NCBI RefSeq assembly: GCF_001602525.1
Contig: NZ_LSYT01000009.1
Location: forward strand, 237,808 to 301,807
Origin: Flavobacterium chilense
GTDB lineage: Bacteria > Bacteroidota > Bacteroidia > Flavobacteriales > Flavobacteriaceae
Direction of reading: 5' to 3'
Length of the DNA: 64,000 nucleotides
Below the pieces are notes generated by a model, which was given only the letters and a program-made list of their open reading frames with translations, was not told the origin of the DNA and did no database searches. The translations under genes were made by a program, and so were the position numbers. Within the stretch, counting starts at the first letter, position 1. Every line of letters begins with the position of its first letter. Below, piece by piece: positions 1-8,343 of the stretch.

Positions 1-461
1 TAATTTTGTTGGGTTCGGTATTTTTCTAATAATTTATTTAATAATTCTAATTCTTCAGGACTTATATTCTCAGCAAATGCGCGTTCATGCTCATCTACCT
101 TCGGGTCTAATTCTTTTAATACATCTAATCCCTTTTGAGTGATTAAAACTTCGATTTTACGTCTGTTGCCGGGACAAACATTTCGGGTAACAAAATCCTT
201 TAGCAGCAATTTGTCTACCAATCGGGTTGTGTTGCTTGTTTTTGCCAGCATACGTTCCTGTATTACACACATATTAGCAGGATTTCCTTTTTGTCCTCTT
301 AATATACGTAACACATTATATTGCTCTCCGGATAAATCATACGGTTTTATCAACTCGTTAAAATGATCCTGAATCACGTTTTGCGTGTACATGATATTCA
401 GAATAACTTTTTTCGCATTATCCATCTTAACTGTACTTTTTATAACCTCTTCAATTGTCAT
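1..461 (-). CDS. MarR family transcriptional regulator (3' end at window edge)
   Basis: The minus-strand frame opens with ATG at 461 and stays open for 153 codons to position 3. Positions 2-1 read TA, so the stop codon probably lies just outside the window. The product begins MTIEEVIKSTVKMDNAKK and has the winged-helix layout of MarR proteins: a helical N-terminus, a recognition region around MLAKTSNTTRLVDKLLLKDF, a wing around NVCPGNRRKIEVLIT, and a C-terminal dimerisation helix. The length fits the family (about 150 residues). Two identical palindromes sit just upstream of the ATG, which suggests that it represses itself. The ligand and other targets cannot be told from sequence. Confidence 0.9.
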   Translation of the reverse strand, partial: MTIEEVIKSTVKMDNAKKVILNIMYTQNVIQDHFNELIKPYDLSGEQYNVLRILRGQKGNPANMCVIQERMLAKTSNTTRLVDKLLLKDFVTRNVCPGNRRKIEVLITQKGLDVLKELDPKVDEHERAFAENISPEELELLNKLLEKYRTQQN

Positions 462-478
462 AGTCGTAAGTGTATAAT

Positions 479-490
479 TTGTATATACAA
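479..490. promoter_or_regulatory. Candidate MarR operator, copy 1
   Basis: Perfect 12-bp palindrome TTGTATATACAA, starting 18 bp upstream of the marR ATG. An identical copy starts exactly 30 bp further upstream. The size, symmetry and place fit a MarR dimer site. Binding is inferred. Confidence 0.65.
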
Positions 491-508
491 ATGTATATCT
501 TTTAATAG

Positions 509-520
509 TTGTATATACAA
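509..520. promoter_or_regulatory. Candidate MarR operator, copy 2
   Basis: Second exact copy of TTGTATATACAA, followed like the first by ATGT. The 30-bp offset is close to three helical turns, so two dimers would lie on the same DNA face. The remaining intergenic DNA to the glpD stop (about 521-793) shows no gene or clear signal. Confidence 0.65.
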
Positions 521-793
521 ATGTGATGTTAATTTTTTGTTAATTGAAATGCAGTGAGATGAAATGTAAGCAAATATTAAGGTAAAAATACTATATTTTT
601 GGATGTAAAATATTGATTAATTGATATTTAACGATTCTTTAAAATAGCGTTTAACTTCCTTAGAAAATCAAAGCTTTCATGAGGATATAGCAGAGATATA
701 TAGAACATATACCACTTTAAATAGTCATTTTTAAAGTAAATACGATAGAATTTAAGATGAAAACAAGTTTAAAATGCCTTGTAGTAAGTTTGT

Positions 794-2371
794 TTATTGA
801 AATTCAGGCAAAAGAAATCCTTTGGCTATTTTTCTAAAATTTAAAATTTCTTTATGAACCCATGTTTCATTATGCCCCAGTTCTTTGGCAAGTAATCGGG
901 CTACTTTTTCTGAAGACTGAATAGCAGCTCTGGCATCTAAGAACAATAACCGAACGCGTCTGGCTAGAATATCATCTACAGTTCTGGCCATTTCATGTCG
1001 AATTGCCCAAACGACTTCGGCCATTGTAAATTCATGATCAGGATGGACTTTTTCTTTTAATTCAGGATTAGTTTGTTGTAGTTTCAGTATTTCAGGAATA
1101 TCTGAACCATAGATATATAAATGATTTTCTCTGTCTAAATTAGTAGTAGCTTTATTGCCATGAATAGCAAGATGTTCCGTAATGCAGGGTTTGTTAACAA
1201 GCTTACCGGTTTTAATCGCTTTGTTTATAATGTCCTCGGCAATTTTTCTGTAAGTTGTCCATTTTCCTCCTGTAATGGTAATTAAGCCGGTTTCTGAAAC
1301 AATAATTTTATGGCTTCTGGAAACTTCTTTAGTGCTTTTTCCTTCTTCTTTAGGTGCAGCCAAAGGGCGTAAACCTGCAAAAACAGATAAAACATCAGCT
1401 CTGGCAGGTTTTTTGGCTAAAAAACGCTGAGCATTTTCCATTACAAATTCGACTTCACTTTCTAAAGCAACAGGTTCCAGACTATGTTTCTTTATTAAGG
1501 TATCGGTCGTACCAACCACAATTCGGTTATGCCAGGGTACAGCAAATAAAACACGTCCATCACTTGTTTTAGGAATCATTAAAGCATGATCTCCCGGTAA
1601 AAAAGATTTGTCAAACACAAGATGAATTCCCTGACTCGGAACAATATATTTTTTATAAACTCTATCGTTCAGTTTCATGATAGCATTTGTAAAAACTCCG
1701 GTAGCATTAATGACAACAGAACCTTTTAAAATATATTTATTACCCGTTTCATGATCTTGTACCTCAACACCAATAATCTGGTTTTTATCATCTTTTAATA
1801 AATGAACCACTTTCATGTAATTTAATAAGCAAGCTCCTTTTTCTACCGCTGTCTGAGCAATATTAATAGCCAAACGCGAGTCATCAAATTGTCCGTCATG
1901 ATAAATAACACCACTTTTTAAACCATTTTCTTCTACATTTGGAAGCATTTCGATAGTTTTTTTCTTCGAAATATATTCTGAACGCCCCAAACTTAAACTG
2001 CCAGCCAATATATCATAGACTTTTAATCCGATAGTATAAAAAGAACCGCCCCACCAATTGTAGTTTGGAATCACAAAAGATTGATTTTTGACCAAGTGAC
2101 CTGCATTTTTTGCCATAAGTCCTCGTTCTTTTAAGGCTTCTCTCACTAAATGAATGTCACCTTGTTCTAAATAGCGTACACCACCATGAACTAATTTTGT
2201 GCTTCTGCTTGAAGTTCCTTTTGCAAAATCAACGGCTTCGACTAAAATGGTTTTATATCCTCGACTTGCAGCATCAAGAGCAGTTCCTAAACCGCTTGCA
2301 CCGCCACCTATTATAATTACATCCCATTTTTCGGTATTTTGTAATCTGAATAACTGTTCTGAATGGTTCAT
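794..2371 (-). CDS. glpD: Aerobic glycerol-3-phosphate dehydrogenase (FAD)
   Basis: Protein of 525 residues. It oxidises sn-glycerol-3-phosphate to dihydroxyacetone phosphate and passes electrons to quinone at the inner membrane. Near the N-terminus is the FAD-binding dinucleotide fold VIIIGGGASGLGTALDAASR (about residues 19-38). This is followed by the GlpD signature around SSRSTKLVHGGVRYLEQGD (about 54-72) and a second nucleotide-contact segment TGGKWTTYRK (about 368-377). The C-terminal cap domain is present, so the gene looks full length. No glpF or glpK is adjacent. The start ATG at 2371 places the FAD motif at the usual distance from the N-terminus. No strong operator was seen upstream. 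Confidence 0.95.
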   Translation of the reverse strand: MNHSEQLFRLQNTEKWDVIIIGGGASGLGTALDAASRGYKTILVEAVDFAKGTSSRSTKLVHGGVRYLEQGDIHLVREALKERGLMAKNAGHLVKNQSFVIPNYNWWGGSFYTIGLKVYDILAGSLSLGRSEYISKKKTIEMLPNVEENGLKSGVIYHDGQFDDSRLAINIAQTAVEKGACLLNYMKVVHLLKDDKNQIIGVEVQDHETGNKYILKGSVVINATGVFTNAIMKLNDRVYKKYIVPSQGIHLVFDKSFLPGDHALMIPKTSDGRVLFAVPWHNRIVVGTTDTLIKKHSLEPVALESEVEFVMENAQRFLAKKPARADVLSVFAGLRPLAAPKEEGKSTKEVSRSHKIIVSETGLITITGGKWTTYRKIAEDIINKAIKTGKLVNKPCITEHLAIHGNKATTNLDRENHLYIYGSDIPEILKLQQTNPELKEKVHPDHEFTMAEVVWAIRHEMARTVDDILARRVRLLFLDARAAIQSSEKVARLLAKELGHNETWVHKEILNFRKIAKGFLLPEFQ

Positions 2372-2509
2372 ATAATCTACGGCTTTTATAGGACTTATTT
2401 GTTTTAAACAAACTTAACGAAACCAAATTAGATTTAGATGAAGAACTTTTAGCTTTGTTAAAATTTTCAATTAGAAAATATACTTTTCAAAATTATCAGA
2501 GCGTGCCAC

Positions 2510-2564
2510 CATCCTGATAAGAGGGCAAAATTACTGTGCGCATATACGCCCTCTTATCAGGATG
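2510..2564. repeat. 17-bp perfect inverted repeat upstream of glpD
   Basis: CATCCTGATAAGAGGGC at 2510-2526 is mirrored exactly at 2548-2564 around a 21-nt spacer. It lies in the intergenic stretch 2372-2682. It is followed by a short GC-richer segment (2565-2620), whose CTGTCGGG at 2565-2572 could pair with the CCCGACAG of the terminator at 2627-2662. It resembles a dispersed palindromic element rather than a promoter operator. Confidence 0.6.
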
Positions 2565-2626
2565 CTGTCGGGCTTTCGCTGCTACTTCGGTAGCTTAGCT
2601 CTATCCCTTACGCAGGCAAACCAAAT

Positions 2627-2662
2627 AAAAACCCGACAGTCTTAAGGACCTGTCGGGTTTTT
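2627..2662. terminator. Bidirectional Rho-independent terminator
   Basis: AAAAACCCGACAG (2627-2639) pairs with CTGTCGGGTTTTT (2650-2662), a 13-bp stem with a T run on both strands. It lies 20 bp beyond the stop of the minus-strand acetyltransferase gene and probably ends the sulfur operon transcript. Confidence 0.9.
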
Positions 2663-2682
2663 ATAATCTTGAAATTCGATAT

Positions 2683-3201
2683 TTAAATTAACTTTTTTTC
2701 GAATGCTTTTCGTGCTGATCCTCTAAAAAAGACTTCACCACAATATGTATATTTTAATCGGTCTAAAATTTTTAGCATTGGAGTATTGTCAAAGTTGGTA
2801 TCTACCTTTATACTTTGAATGTTATTTTCGAGACTTAAGCCTTCGATGCTTTCAAATAGTTTTGTGGCAATGCCTTTTCCTTTTGCCAATTTTGAAACTG
2901 CTACACGATGTACAACAGTATAATCGCCATTGGTTAACCATTTGCCTTCGATATTTTCGTAAGCAGGTTCTTTGTCAAAAATAATAGCAGCATACGCCAG
3001 AATCGATTCGTTTTCTGTAAACACATAGCCATAGCCATTTTCAATGTCTTTTTCAATCGAAAGTTCATTTGGGTATCCGTCCTGCCATTGCGTGCTTCCG
3101 TCTTGTCGTCTTTGTTCAATAGCATCCTGGAGGATTTCCCATATAACAGGTATTTCAGAAATAGCTGCTTTTCTTAATAGTAGTTGTTCTGTTAAGCTCA
3201 T
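2683..3201 (-). CDS. GNAT family N-acetyltransferase
   Basis: Protein of 172 residues with a GNAT fold. The acetyl-CoA pyrophosphate-binding motif A is visible as HRVAVSKLAKGKGIATKLFE (about residues 97-116), of the R/Q-x-x-G-x-G/A type, and an N-terminal helix carries the substrate-side residues. The protein resembles the ElaA/YjgM-like small-molecule acetyltransferases; the substrate is unknown. It is the last minus-strand gene after the two YeeE/YedE halves, with a gap of only 23 bp, so it is probably co-transcribed with them. That alone does not show a role in sulfur metabolism. Confidence 0.85.
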   Translation of the reverse strand: MSLTEQLLLRKAAISEIPVIWEILQDAIEQRRQDGSTQWQDGYPNELSIEKDIENGYGYVFTENESILAYAAIIFDKEPAYENIEGKWLTNGDYTVVHRVAVSKLAKGKGIATKLFESIEGLSLENNIQSIKVDTNFDNTPMLKILDRLKYTYCGEVFFRGSARKAFEKKLI

Positions 3202-3224
3202 TTTCTAGGTCTAAATAAAAGGAA

Positions 3225-3704
3225 TTAGTGAGGCAGTTTATCTTTGATCAAACCATAAAACCAGGTTCCGGCAATGGCACTTAATAACGTAACAACAATT
3301 ACGGTTGCACCAGTACCAATCTGAGCAAATAACGGACCCGGACATGCTCCTGTAATGGCCCAGCCAAAACCGAACATTAATCCGCCATAAATTTGTCCTT
3401 TGCTGAATGTTTTAGGCTGAATTTCTATTTTTTCGCCTTGTAGTGTTTTGATGTTGAATTTTTTAATGATAAAAACAGATACTACGCCAACAGTAACTGC
3501 ACTACCAATTACACCATACATAAAGAAAGATTGCAGGTGAAACATTTCCTGAATACGAAACCAGCTAATGATTTCGGCTTTTACGAATACAATTCCAAAA
3601 AGAATTCCAACTACAAGATATTTTAAGTTTGAGAATCCTGAATCTTTAATTTGGCTTCCGTTGGTCCCTTCAGTGTCTGTATTTTTATTTTCTAAATTGC
3701 TCAT
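3225..3704 (-). CDS. YeeE/YedE family transporter, C-terminal half (DUF6691-like)
   Basis: Integral membrane protein of 159 residues. The frame stays open further upstream, but that part overlaps the preceding gene. The ATG at 3704 (MSNLENKNTDTEG), 12 nt past the preceding stop, is the natural start. The conserved YeeE/YedE Cys motif GACPGPLFAQIG is present near residue 125. In thiosulfate transporters such as TsuA, the two repeats each carry a Cys motif in one chain. Here the repeats are separate genes that presumably assemble together. Substrate, probably thiosulfate or another sulfane-sulfur species, is inferred from the family and the CstB-like neighbour. Confidence 0.88.
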   Translation of the reverse strand: MSNLENKNTDTEGTNGSQIKDSGFSNLKYLVVGILFGIVFVKAEIISWFRIQEMFHLQSFFMYGVIGSAVTVGVVSVFIIKKFNIKTLQGEKIEIQPKTFSKGQIYGGLMFGFGWAITGACPGPLFAQIGTGATVIVVTLLSAIAGTWFYGLIKDKLPH

Positions 3705-3715
3705 TTTTGAAATTT

Positions 3716-4279
3716 TTAAAGTGAAAGAATATAAGGTAAAATCAAAAGAGACATTACAAAACCGCCAATCATAAAGCAGATTGTTGCCACCAGTGATGGC
3801 CATTGTAAGTTTGAAATTCCCATAATCGCATGTCCGCTTGTACATCCGCCAGCATAACGCGTTCCAAAACCAACTAAAAATCCGCCAACTACAATCATGA
3901 TGAATCCGCGAAGTGTTAATAAACTTTCCCAGGAGAAAAGCTGTGCCGGAACTAAACCTGAGTGATCTGTAATTCCGTAACCTGCCAATTGTGCTGAAAG
4001 TTCAGGAGTTATTTCAATGGGATTTGGATTAGACAAGAAAGAAGCAGCGATAACGCCACCAAGGAAAATTCCGAAAACAAAGAATAAATTCCAGCTTTCT
4101 TTTTTCCAGTCGTATTTAAAAAATGAAATATTCGCCGGAATACAAGCCGCACAAATATGTCGCAACGAAGAACTTATCCCGAAAGATTTATTTCCGATAA
4201 TTAATAAAATAGGAACAGTTAATCCAATCAAAGGGCCTGAAACATACCAAGGCCAAGGTTCTTTAATAATTTCTAACAT
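3716..4279 (-). CDS. YeeE/YedE family transporter, N-terminal half
   Basis: Protein of 187 residues with several membrane helices, carrying the first YeeE/YedE Cys motif YAGGCTSGHAIMGIS near residue 140. The frame can be read from ATG 4351, but that extension is encoded by low-complexity repeat DNA (GGTTCAAAGG copies). Start 4279 (MLEIIKEPWPWYVSGP) gives the usual family N-terminus. It is followed 11 bp later by the second half gene, and together they make one transporter. It lies downstream of the CstB-like gene on the same strand, with an 89-bp gap of short direct repeats. Confidence 0.88.
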   Translation of the reverse strand: MLEIIKEPWPWYVSGPLIGLTVPILLIIGNKSFGISSSLRHICAACIPANISFFKYDWKKESWNLFFVFGIFLGGVIAASFLSNPNPIEITPELSAQLAGYGITDHSGLVPAQLFSWESLLTLRGFIMIVVGGFLVGFGTRYAGGCTSGHAIMGISNLQWPSLVATICFMIGGFVMSLLILPYILSL

Positions 4280-4368
4280 TTTTTTTAGATTCAAAGGTTC
4301 AAAGGGGCAGAGGTTCAAAGGCAAAAACTTTGTCGCTTTGCACCTTTGCATCTCTGTACCTTAAAAAT

Positions 4369-5784
4369 TTATTTCAATACTTTACTTTGACAAACGAAAT
4401 CAGATTTTGGAATTTCAGTTTTTGAGATCGCTCCAAAACCGCCTTCAATTTCACTAAAGTTTCTAAAACCGCGAGCCTGCAAAATCGAAGCTGCAATTAT
4501 ACTGCGATATCCACCGGCACAATGTAAGTAAAAATGCTCATTTGGCGCAATATCTTTTACCCAGTCATTGATAAAAGCCAGCGGTTTGTTATACGCATCG
4601 TCAATATGTTCTGCGCTGTATTCGGTTTCTTTACGAATATCGATTACTTTATCTTCTTTAGCTTTAAATTCGGTTGCGAATTGTTCTGCCGAAATTCGGT
4701 TTACCGTATCAATTTCAAAACCGGCTTTTTCCCAGGCTTCAAAACCACCTTCAAGGTGTCCGATAATAGAGTCAAAACCTACACGGCTTAAACGCGTTAC
4801 AGTTTCTTCTTCAAGACCAACTTCGGTTACCAATATAATAGGTTGTTTTACATCGCCAATCAAAGTTCCTACCCAAGGAGCAAAATCACCATTGATTCCG
4901 ATATTAATAGATTGCGGAATAAATCCTTTTGCAAAGTCACCACTTTTTCGGGTATCGAGGATTAATGCTTCGGTTTCTTCGGCAACAGCCTCAAAATCTT
5001 TTACATCAATCGCTTTCATTCCGTTATGTAAAACGGATTCAAAACTTTCGTAACCTTGTTTGTTCATGGCAACATTCATACTGAAATAGGCTGGAGGAGG
5101 CAATAATCCGTCAGTAACTTCGGTAATAAATTCCGCTTCGGTCATAGTCGCGCGCAAAGCATAGTTTGTTGCTTTTTGATTCCCAATAGTCGAAACAGTT
5201 TCTTTACTCATGTTTTTTCCACAGGCACTTCCGGCACCATGTGCTGGATAAACGATTACATCATCGGCCAGAGTCATAATTTTATCTCTCAATGAATGAT
5301 ATAAAATTCCGGCTAATTGATCCTGCGTCATTCCTGCTGCTTTTTGAGCAAGATCCGGACGACCAACATCTCCTATAAATAAAGTATCTCCGGAAAAAAT
5401 AGCATGATCTTTTCCATTCTCGTCAATTAGTAAGTAAGTCGTGCTTTCCATGGTATGTCCCGGAGTATGCAACGCTTTAATTGTAATATTTCCAATTTTA
5501 AATTCTTGTCCGTCTTTGGCAGAAATGCAATCAAATTCGCAGGCTGCATTTGGTCCGTAAACTATAGGTGCCTGAGTTTCTTTGCTTAAATCGATATGAC
5601 CTGAAACAAAATCAGCGTGAAAATGCGTTTCAAAAATATATTTCAGTTTCACCTCATCGCGTTCCAAACGATCTAAGTAAGGCTGGATCTCACGAAGCGG
5701 ATCGATAATAGCAGCTTCTCCGTTTGAAGTAATATAGTATGCACCTTGCGCAAGACAGCCGGTGTAAATTTGTTCTATTTTCAT
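4369..5784 (-). CDS. CstB-like persulfide dioxygenase-sulfurtransferase (MBL fold + two rhodanese domains)
   Basis: Cytoplasmic protein of 471 residues. The N-terminal metallo-beta-lactamase domain (about 1-240) has the iron-binding motif THFHADFVSGH near residue 53, a second metal His in HTPGH and the ETHE1/PDO-type SGDTLFIGDVGRPDL. A first rhodanese domain (about 255-355) has no Cys in its active-site loop (ILVTEVGLEEE) and should be inactive. The second rhodanese domain (about 365-465) has the catalytic loop HCAGGYRS. This MBL, pseudo-rhodanese, rhodanese order is that of Staphylococcus CstB, which oxidises persulfides to thiosulfate. The gene heads a minus-strand cluster with the split YeeE/YedE genes. 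Its promoter shares a palindrome with the TauE gene promoter at 11407-11450. Confidence 0.9.
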   Translation of the reverse strand: MKIEQIYTGCLAQGAYYITSNGEAAIIDPLREIQPYLDRLERDEVKLKYIFETHFHADFVSGHIDLSKETQAPIVYGPNAACEFDCISAKDGQEFKIGNITIKALHTPGHTMESTTYLLIDENGKDHAIFSGDTLFIGDVGRPDLAQKAAGMTQDQLAGILYHSLRDKIMTLADDVIVYPAHGAGSACGKNMSKETVSTIGNQKATNYALRATMTEAEFITEVTDGLLPPPAYFSMNVAMNKQGYESFESVLHNGMKAIDVKDFEAVAEETEALILDTRKSGDFAKGFIPQSINIGINGDFAPWVGTLIGDVKQPIILVTEVGLEEETVTRLSRVGFDSIIGHLEGGFEAWEKAGFEIDTVNRISAEQFATEFKAKEDKVIDIRKETEYSAEHIDDAYNKPLAFINDWVKDIAPNEHFYLHCAGGYRSIIAASILQARGFRNFSEIEGGFGAISKTEIPKSDFVCQSKVLK

Positions 5785-5811
5785 GACATGTGTTGTAAAA
5801 ATGATGGGTTA

Positions 5812-5855
5812 CAAAGGTAACTTTGTTTTCTCTTAAAATAGGTGACTAATGTTAC
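5812..5855 (-). promoter_or_regulatory. Promoter of the CstB-like gene with Crp/Fnr-like site
   Basis: On the minus strand a -7 box TACCTTTG (5819-5812) matches Bacteroidetes TAnnTTTG. Upstream lies the near-palindrome GTGACTAATGTTAC (5842-5855, plus-strand reading). Its centre falls near -43 of the predicted start, where a Crp-type activator would sit. The TauE gene has the same site at the same spacing. The -7 box is itself inside the palindrome ACAAAG-N4-CTTTGT (5811-5826). Confidence 0.6.
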
Positions 5856-5893
5856 AGAAATTTGATTTTTGTGTAAAAAAAGGAATTTCACAG

Positions 5894-5966
5894 TATAAGT
5901 GATATAAGTTCATTTTAGCTCTACTAAAATTACGGATTGTTTTAAATGAACTTATACTACTTAATA
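5894..5966. repeat. MITE-like imperfect inverted repeat, ATAAGTGATATAAGT family
   Basis: ATAAGTTCATTT (5904-5915) and AAATGAACTTAT (5944-5955) are exact mirrors. With mismatches the pairing extends to about 22 bp per arm. The same half-element recurs downstream of the HD gene (6617-6868), and a half-copy occurs near 61096-61112. No coding capacity. Confidence 0.6.
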
Positions 5967-6011
5967 TGGTAGAAAAAATAAATCTACGTAATTTTACAAC
6001 TAACAAAAATT

Positions 6012-6611
6012 ATGGATATGGACACAGCAGATTTATTAAATCAGATCGCTTTTATAAAAGAAATTGACAAAGTAAAATACATTCAAAGAAAAACGAAGCT
6101 GTTTAATAGTGACCGAAATGAAAATGATGCGGAACATTCCTGGCATCTTGCACTAATGGCAATTGTTTTGGCAGAACATTCTAATGAGCCAATTGATGTA
6201 TTGAAAGTGGTAAAAATGGTTTTGATACATGATATTGTAGAAATCGATGCCGGAGATATTTTTTTATACGACTCACAAAAAAATCATGATAATACCGATG
6301 AGGAACGACTGGCTGCCAACCGCATTTTTGGTTTGCTTCCGGAGAAACAGGCTGAAGATTTAATATTAGTTTGGGAAGAATTTGAAGCTGGAGAAACTAA
6401 TGAAGCAAAGTTTGCCAGATCGATGGACAGGCTTGAACCTTTATTGCAAAACACATCTAATAATGGCGGAACATGGAAAGAGTTTGGTGTGAGTTATAAT
6501 AAGGTTCACGAAAAAAAGAGTGTTATAAAAGAAGGTTCAACAACTTTGTGGAATTACGCTGAAGGATTAATAAATGAAAGTGTCGAAAAAGGAATTTTGA
6601 AAAAAGATTAA
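6012..6611 (+). CDS. HD domain phosphohydrolase (YfbR/HD_3 type)
   Basis: Cytosolic protein of 199 residues with HD-superfamily metal ligands in order: His42 in AEHSWH, His73-Asp74 in LIHDIVEIDAGD with Glu77, and a distal Asp in SMDRLEPLL near residue 138. This pattern and length match the HD_3 group that includes the 5'-deoxynucleotidase YfbR. A nucleotide-monophosphate substrate is plausible but unproven. The gene stands alone, flanked on both sides by copies of the ATAAGTGATATAAGT repeat, so it may be a small module bounded by repeats. The start at 6012 (MDMDTADLL) fits the family N-terminus; ATG 6018 is possible. Confidence 0.85.
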   Translation: MDMDTADLLNQIAFIKEIDKVKYIQRKTKLFNSDRNENDAEHSWHLALMAIVLAEHSNEPIDVLKVVKMVLIHDIVEIDAGDIFLYDSQKNHDNTDEERLAANRIFGLLPEKQAEDLILVWEEFEAGETNEAKFARSMDRLEPLLQNTSNNGGTWKEFGVSYNKVHEKKSVIKEGSTTLWNYAEGLINESVEKGILKKD

Positions 6612-6616
6612 ATTTA

Positions 6617-6868
6617 ACCATATAAGTGATATAAGTACATTTTAGTTTTGCACATTTTATAACACCGAGTGAAGTCGAAGTCTTGTTAGCAGATTCAAAA
6701 TTTAGACAAATGCTTTGCTCAGTATGAGAAATAAGAATCTAAAATAATATAAAAGTAAAAGAGACTTTTAACTTTCTATGATTGTAGAAAATGAAAATTT
6801 CTGCATTAACATATTTTACAATTTCTACTAAAGCTGAACTTATAATTTCTGATATCACTTATAGGACA
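6617..6868. repeat. Repeat element with ATAAGTGATATAAGT ends
   Basis: The left end TATAAGTGATATAAGT (from about 6621) is mirrored near 6851-6864 by GATATCACTTATAG, with a partly matching inner arm (GAACTTATAA from about 6836). The interior holds a short GTGAAGTCGAAGTC sequence related to the repeats at 60831-61012. No ORF is present. The rest of the gap to cydA (6869-6994) holds the cydA promoter. Confidence 0.45.
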
Positions 6869-6960
6869 GAAAAAAATAAATGTTTTAAAAACACTAAAAA
6901 GTTTAACAAATATCAGGCGATAAACTTTTTTTAAAGGCAGGAATTTCGGGTTTTAATGGG

Positions 6961-6968
6961 TAAATTTG
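6961..6968 (+). promoter_or_regulatory. Candidate -7 box of cydAB
   Basis: TAAATTTG matches the Bacteroidetes TAnnTTTG box, 26 bp before the cydA ATG. The -33 element is not obvious. The Crp-like palindrome of the sulfur promoters is absent at the expected position. Confidence 0.45.
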
Positions 6969-6994
6969 TGGGACTTCATAAATAAAATACCGCT

Positions 6995-8341
6995 ATGGAA
7001 GAAATGCTCTTTTATGACCGAATGCAATTTGCCTTCACCATTACCTTTCACTATCTCTTTCCGCAACTTACAATGGGTCTTTCGCTGATCATTGTTTACT
7101 TCAAATGGAAATACCTCAAAACAAAAAACGAACAATACAATCACGCGACTCATTTCTGGATGAAAATCTTCGCTCTGAATTTTGCAATGGGCGTTGTAAC
7201 CGGAATTCCGATGGAGTTTCAGTTTGGAACCAACTGGGCAAAATTCTCTGAGTTAACCGGAGGAATTATTGGGCAAACTCTTGCTATGGAAGGCATGTTC
7301 TCCTTTTTCTTAGAATCATCCTTTCTGGGGATCTTTTTATTTGGAGAAAAACTCATTGGACATAAATGGCATTTTGTAACCGGATTATTAATTTGTCTGG
7401 GTTCCTGGGCAAGTGGTTATTTGATTATAGCTACACATTCCTGGATGCAAAATCCTGTAGGATATGAAATATTAGAAAACGGAAAATTTGTTCTCACGAA
7501 TTTCAAAGCTTTGTTTCTTAATCCTTGGTTATGGCCTTCATATTTGCACAACCAGGCTGCATCTTTGGTTACCAGTTCTTTTGTGGTTTCCGGAATAGGG
7601 GCTTTTTATATTTTGAGTAAAAAGAATGTTTCTTTTGGAAGATTATTTCTTAAAACCGGAGTGGTCTTTGGATTGATTTCGAGTCTGATCGTGGCAGTTC
7701 CAACAGGAGATTTACTGGCTAAAAACGTTGTGAAATACCAACCCGTAACTTTTGCCGCAATGGAAGGGATTTTTCATACCGAAAAAGAAGGTTCCGAAAT
7801 TGTTTTAATTGGACAACCCGATGTAAAAGATAAAAAGCTGGATAATAAAATCGCTGTTCCCAATATCCTGAGTTTCCTGACTTACGGAAGCTGGCATGAA
7901 GAAATTAAAGGTCTGGATCAGTTCGAAGAAGATCTTCATCCAACCAATATTTCGGGATTATATTACGCTTACCATATTATGGTAGGACTTGGTACCTTAT
8001 TTATTGGTTTGATGGCTTTTGCTGTTTTTCAATTAATCCGAAAGAAATTATTCGAAACCAAATGGGTTTTATGGTCTTTGATGTTCATGATGCCATTTCC
8101 GTATATCGCTAATACTACAGGCTGGTATACGGCAGAATTAGGAAGACAACCCTGGCTGGTTTATAATTTATTACGAACTGCCGAAGGTGCTTCGCCAACC
8201 GTTTCATCCGGAAACACCTTATTTACTTTATTGGGTTTTATAGGATTGTATCTTTTACTAGGAATGTTGTTTTTGCTTTTGGTTGGAAAAATCATCAATA
8301 AAGGACCTCATAATGTTGAACTCAATTCAGAAAAAATATAG
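6995..8341 (+). CDS. cydA: Cytochrome bd ubiquinol oxidase subunit I
   Basis: Inner-membrane protein of 448 residues with about nine helices. With CydB it forms a high-affinity quinol:oxygen oxidoreductase. Visible landmarks are His19 in FTITFHYLFPQLTMG (haem ligand), the acidic pair in LAMEGMFSFFLESSFLG around residues 98-110, and the subunit I signature ELGRQPWLVYNLLRT near residue 380. The periplasmic Q-loop is of the short type. cydB starts 2 nt after the stop, so the two are co-transcribed. Its position inside the sulfur cluster is of note because bd oxidases resist sulfide. That functional link is an inference. Confidence 0.97.
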   Translation: MEEMLFYDRMQFAFTITFHYLFPQLTMGLSLIIVYFKWKYLKTKNEQYNHATHFWMKIFALNFAMGVVTGIPMEFQFGTNWAKFSELTGGIIGQTLAMEGMFSFFLESSFLGIFLFGEKLIGHKWHFVTGLLICLGSWASGYLIIATHSWMQNPVGYEILENGKFVLTNFKALFLNPWLWPSYLHNQAASLVTSSFVVSGIGAFYILSKKNVSFGRLFLKTGVVFGLISSLIVAVPTGDLLAKNVVKYQPVTFAAMEGIFHTEKEGSEIVLIGQPDVKDKKLDNKIAVPNILSFLTYGSWHEEIKGLDQFEEDLHPTNISGLYYAYHIMVGLGTLFIGLMAFAVFQLIRKKLFETKWVLWSLMFMMPFPYIANTTGWYTAELGRQPWLVYNLLRTAEGASPTVSSGNTLFTLLGFIGLYLLLGMLFLLLVGKIINKGPHNVELNSEKI

Positions 8342-8343
8342 CT

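Noticed and set aside
3705..3845. Longer start for the second YeeE/YedE half
   Set aside because: The extension runs through the preceding YeeE/YedE gene and adds no family residues.
4280..4351. Longer start for the first YeeE/YedE half
   Set aside because: The extension is read from GGTTCAAAGG repeats and does not resemble the family N-terminus.
4568..5053. 161-codon plus-strand ORF inside the CstB-like gene
   Set aside because: It is a shadow frame opposite a gene with full MBL and rhodanese motifs. Its product is Ser-rich with no recognisable domain.
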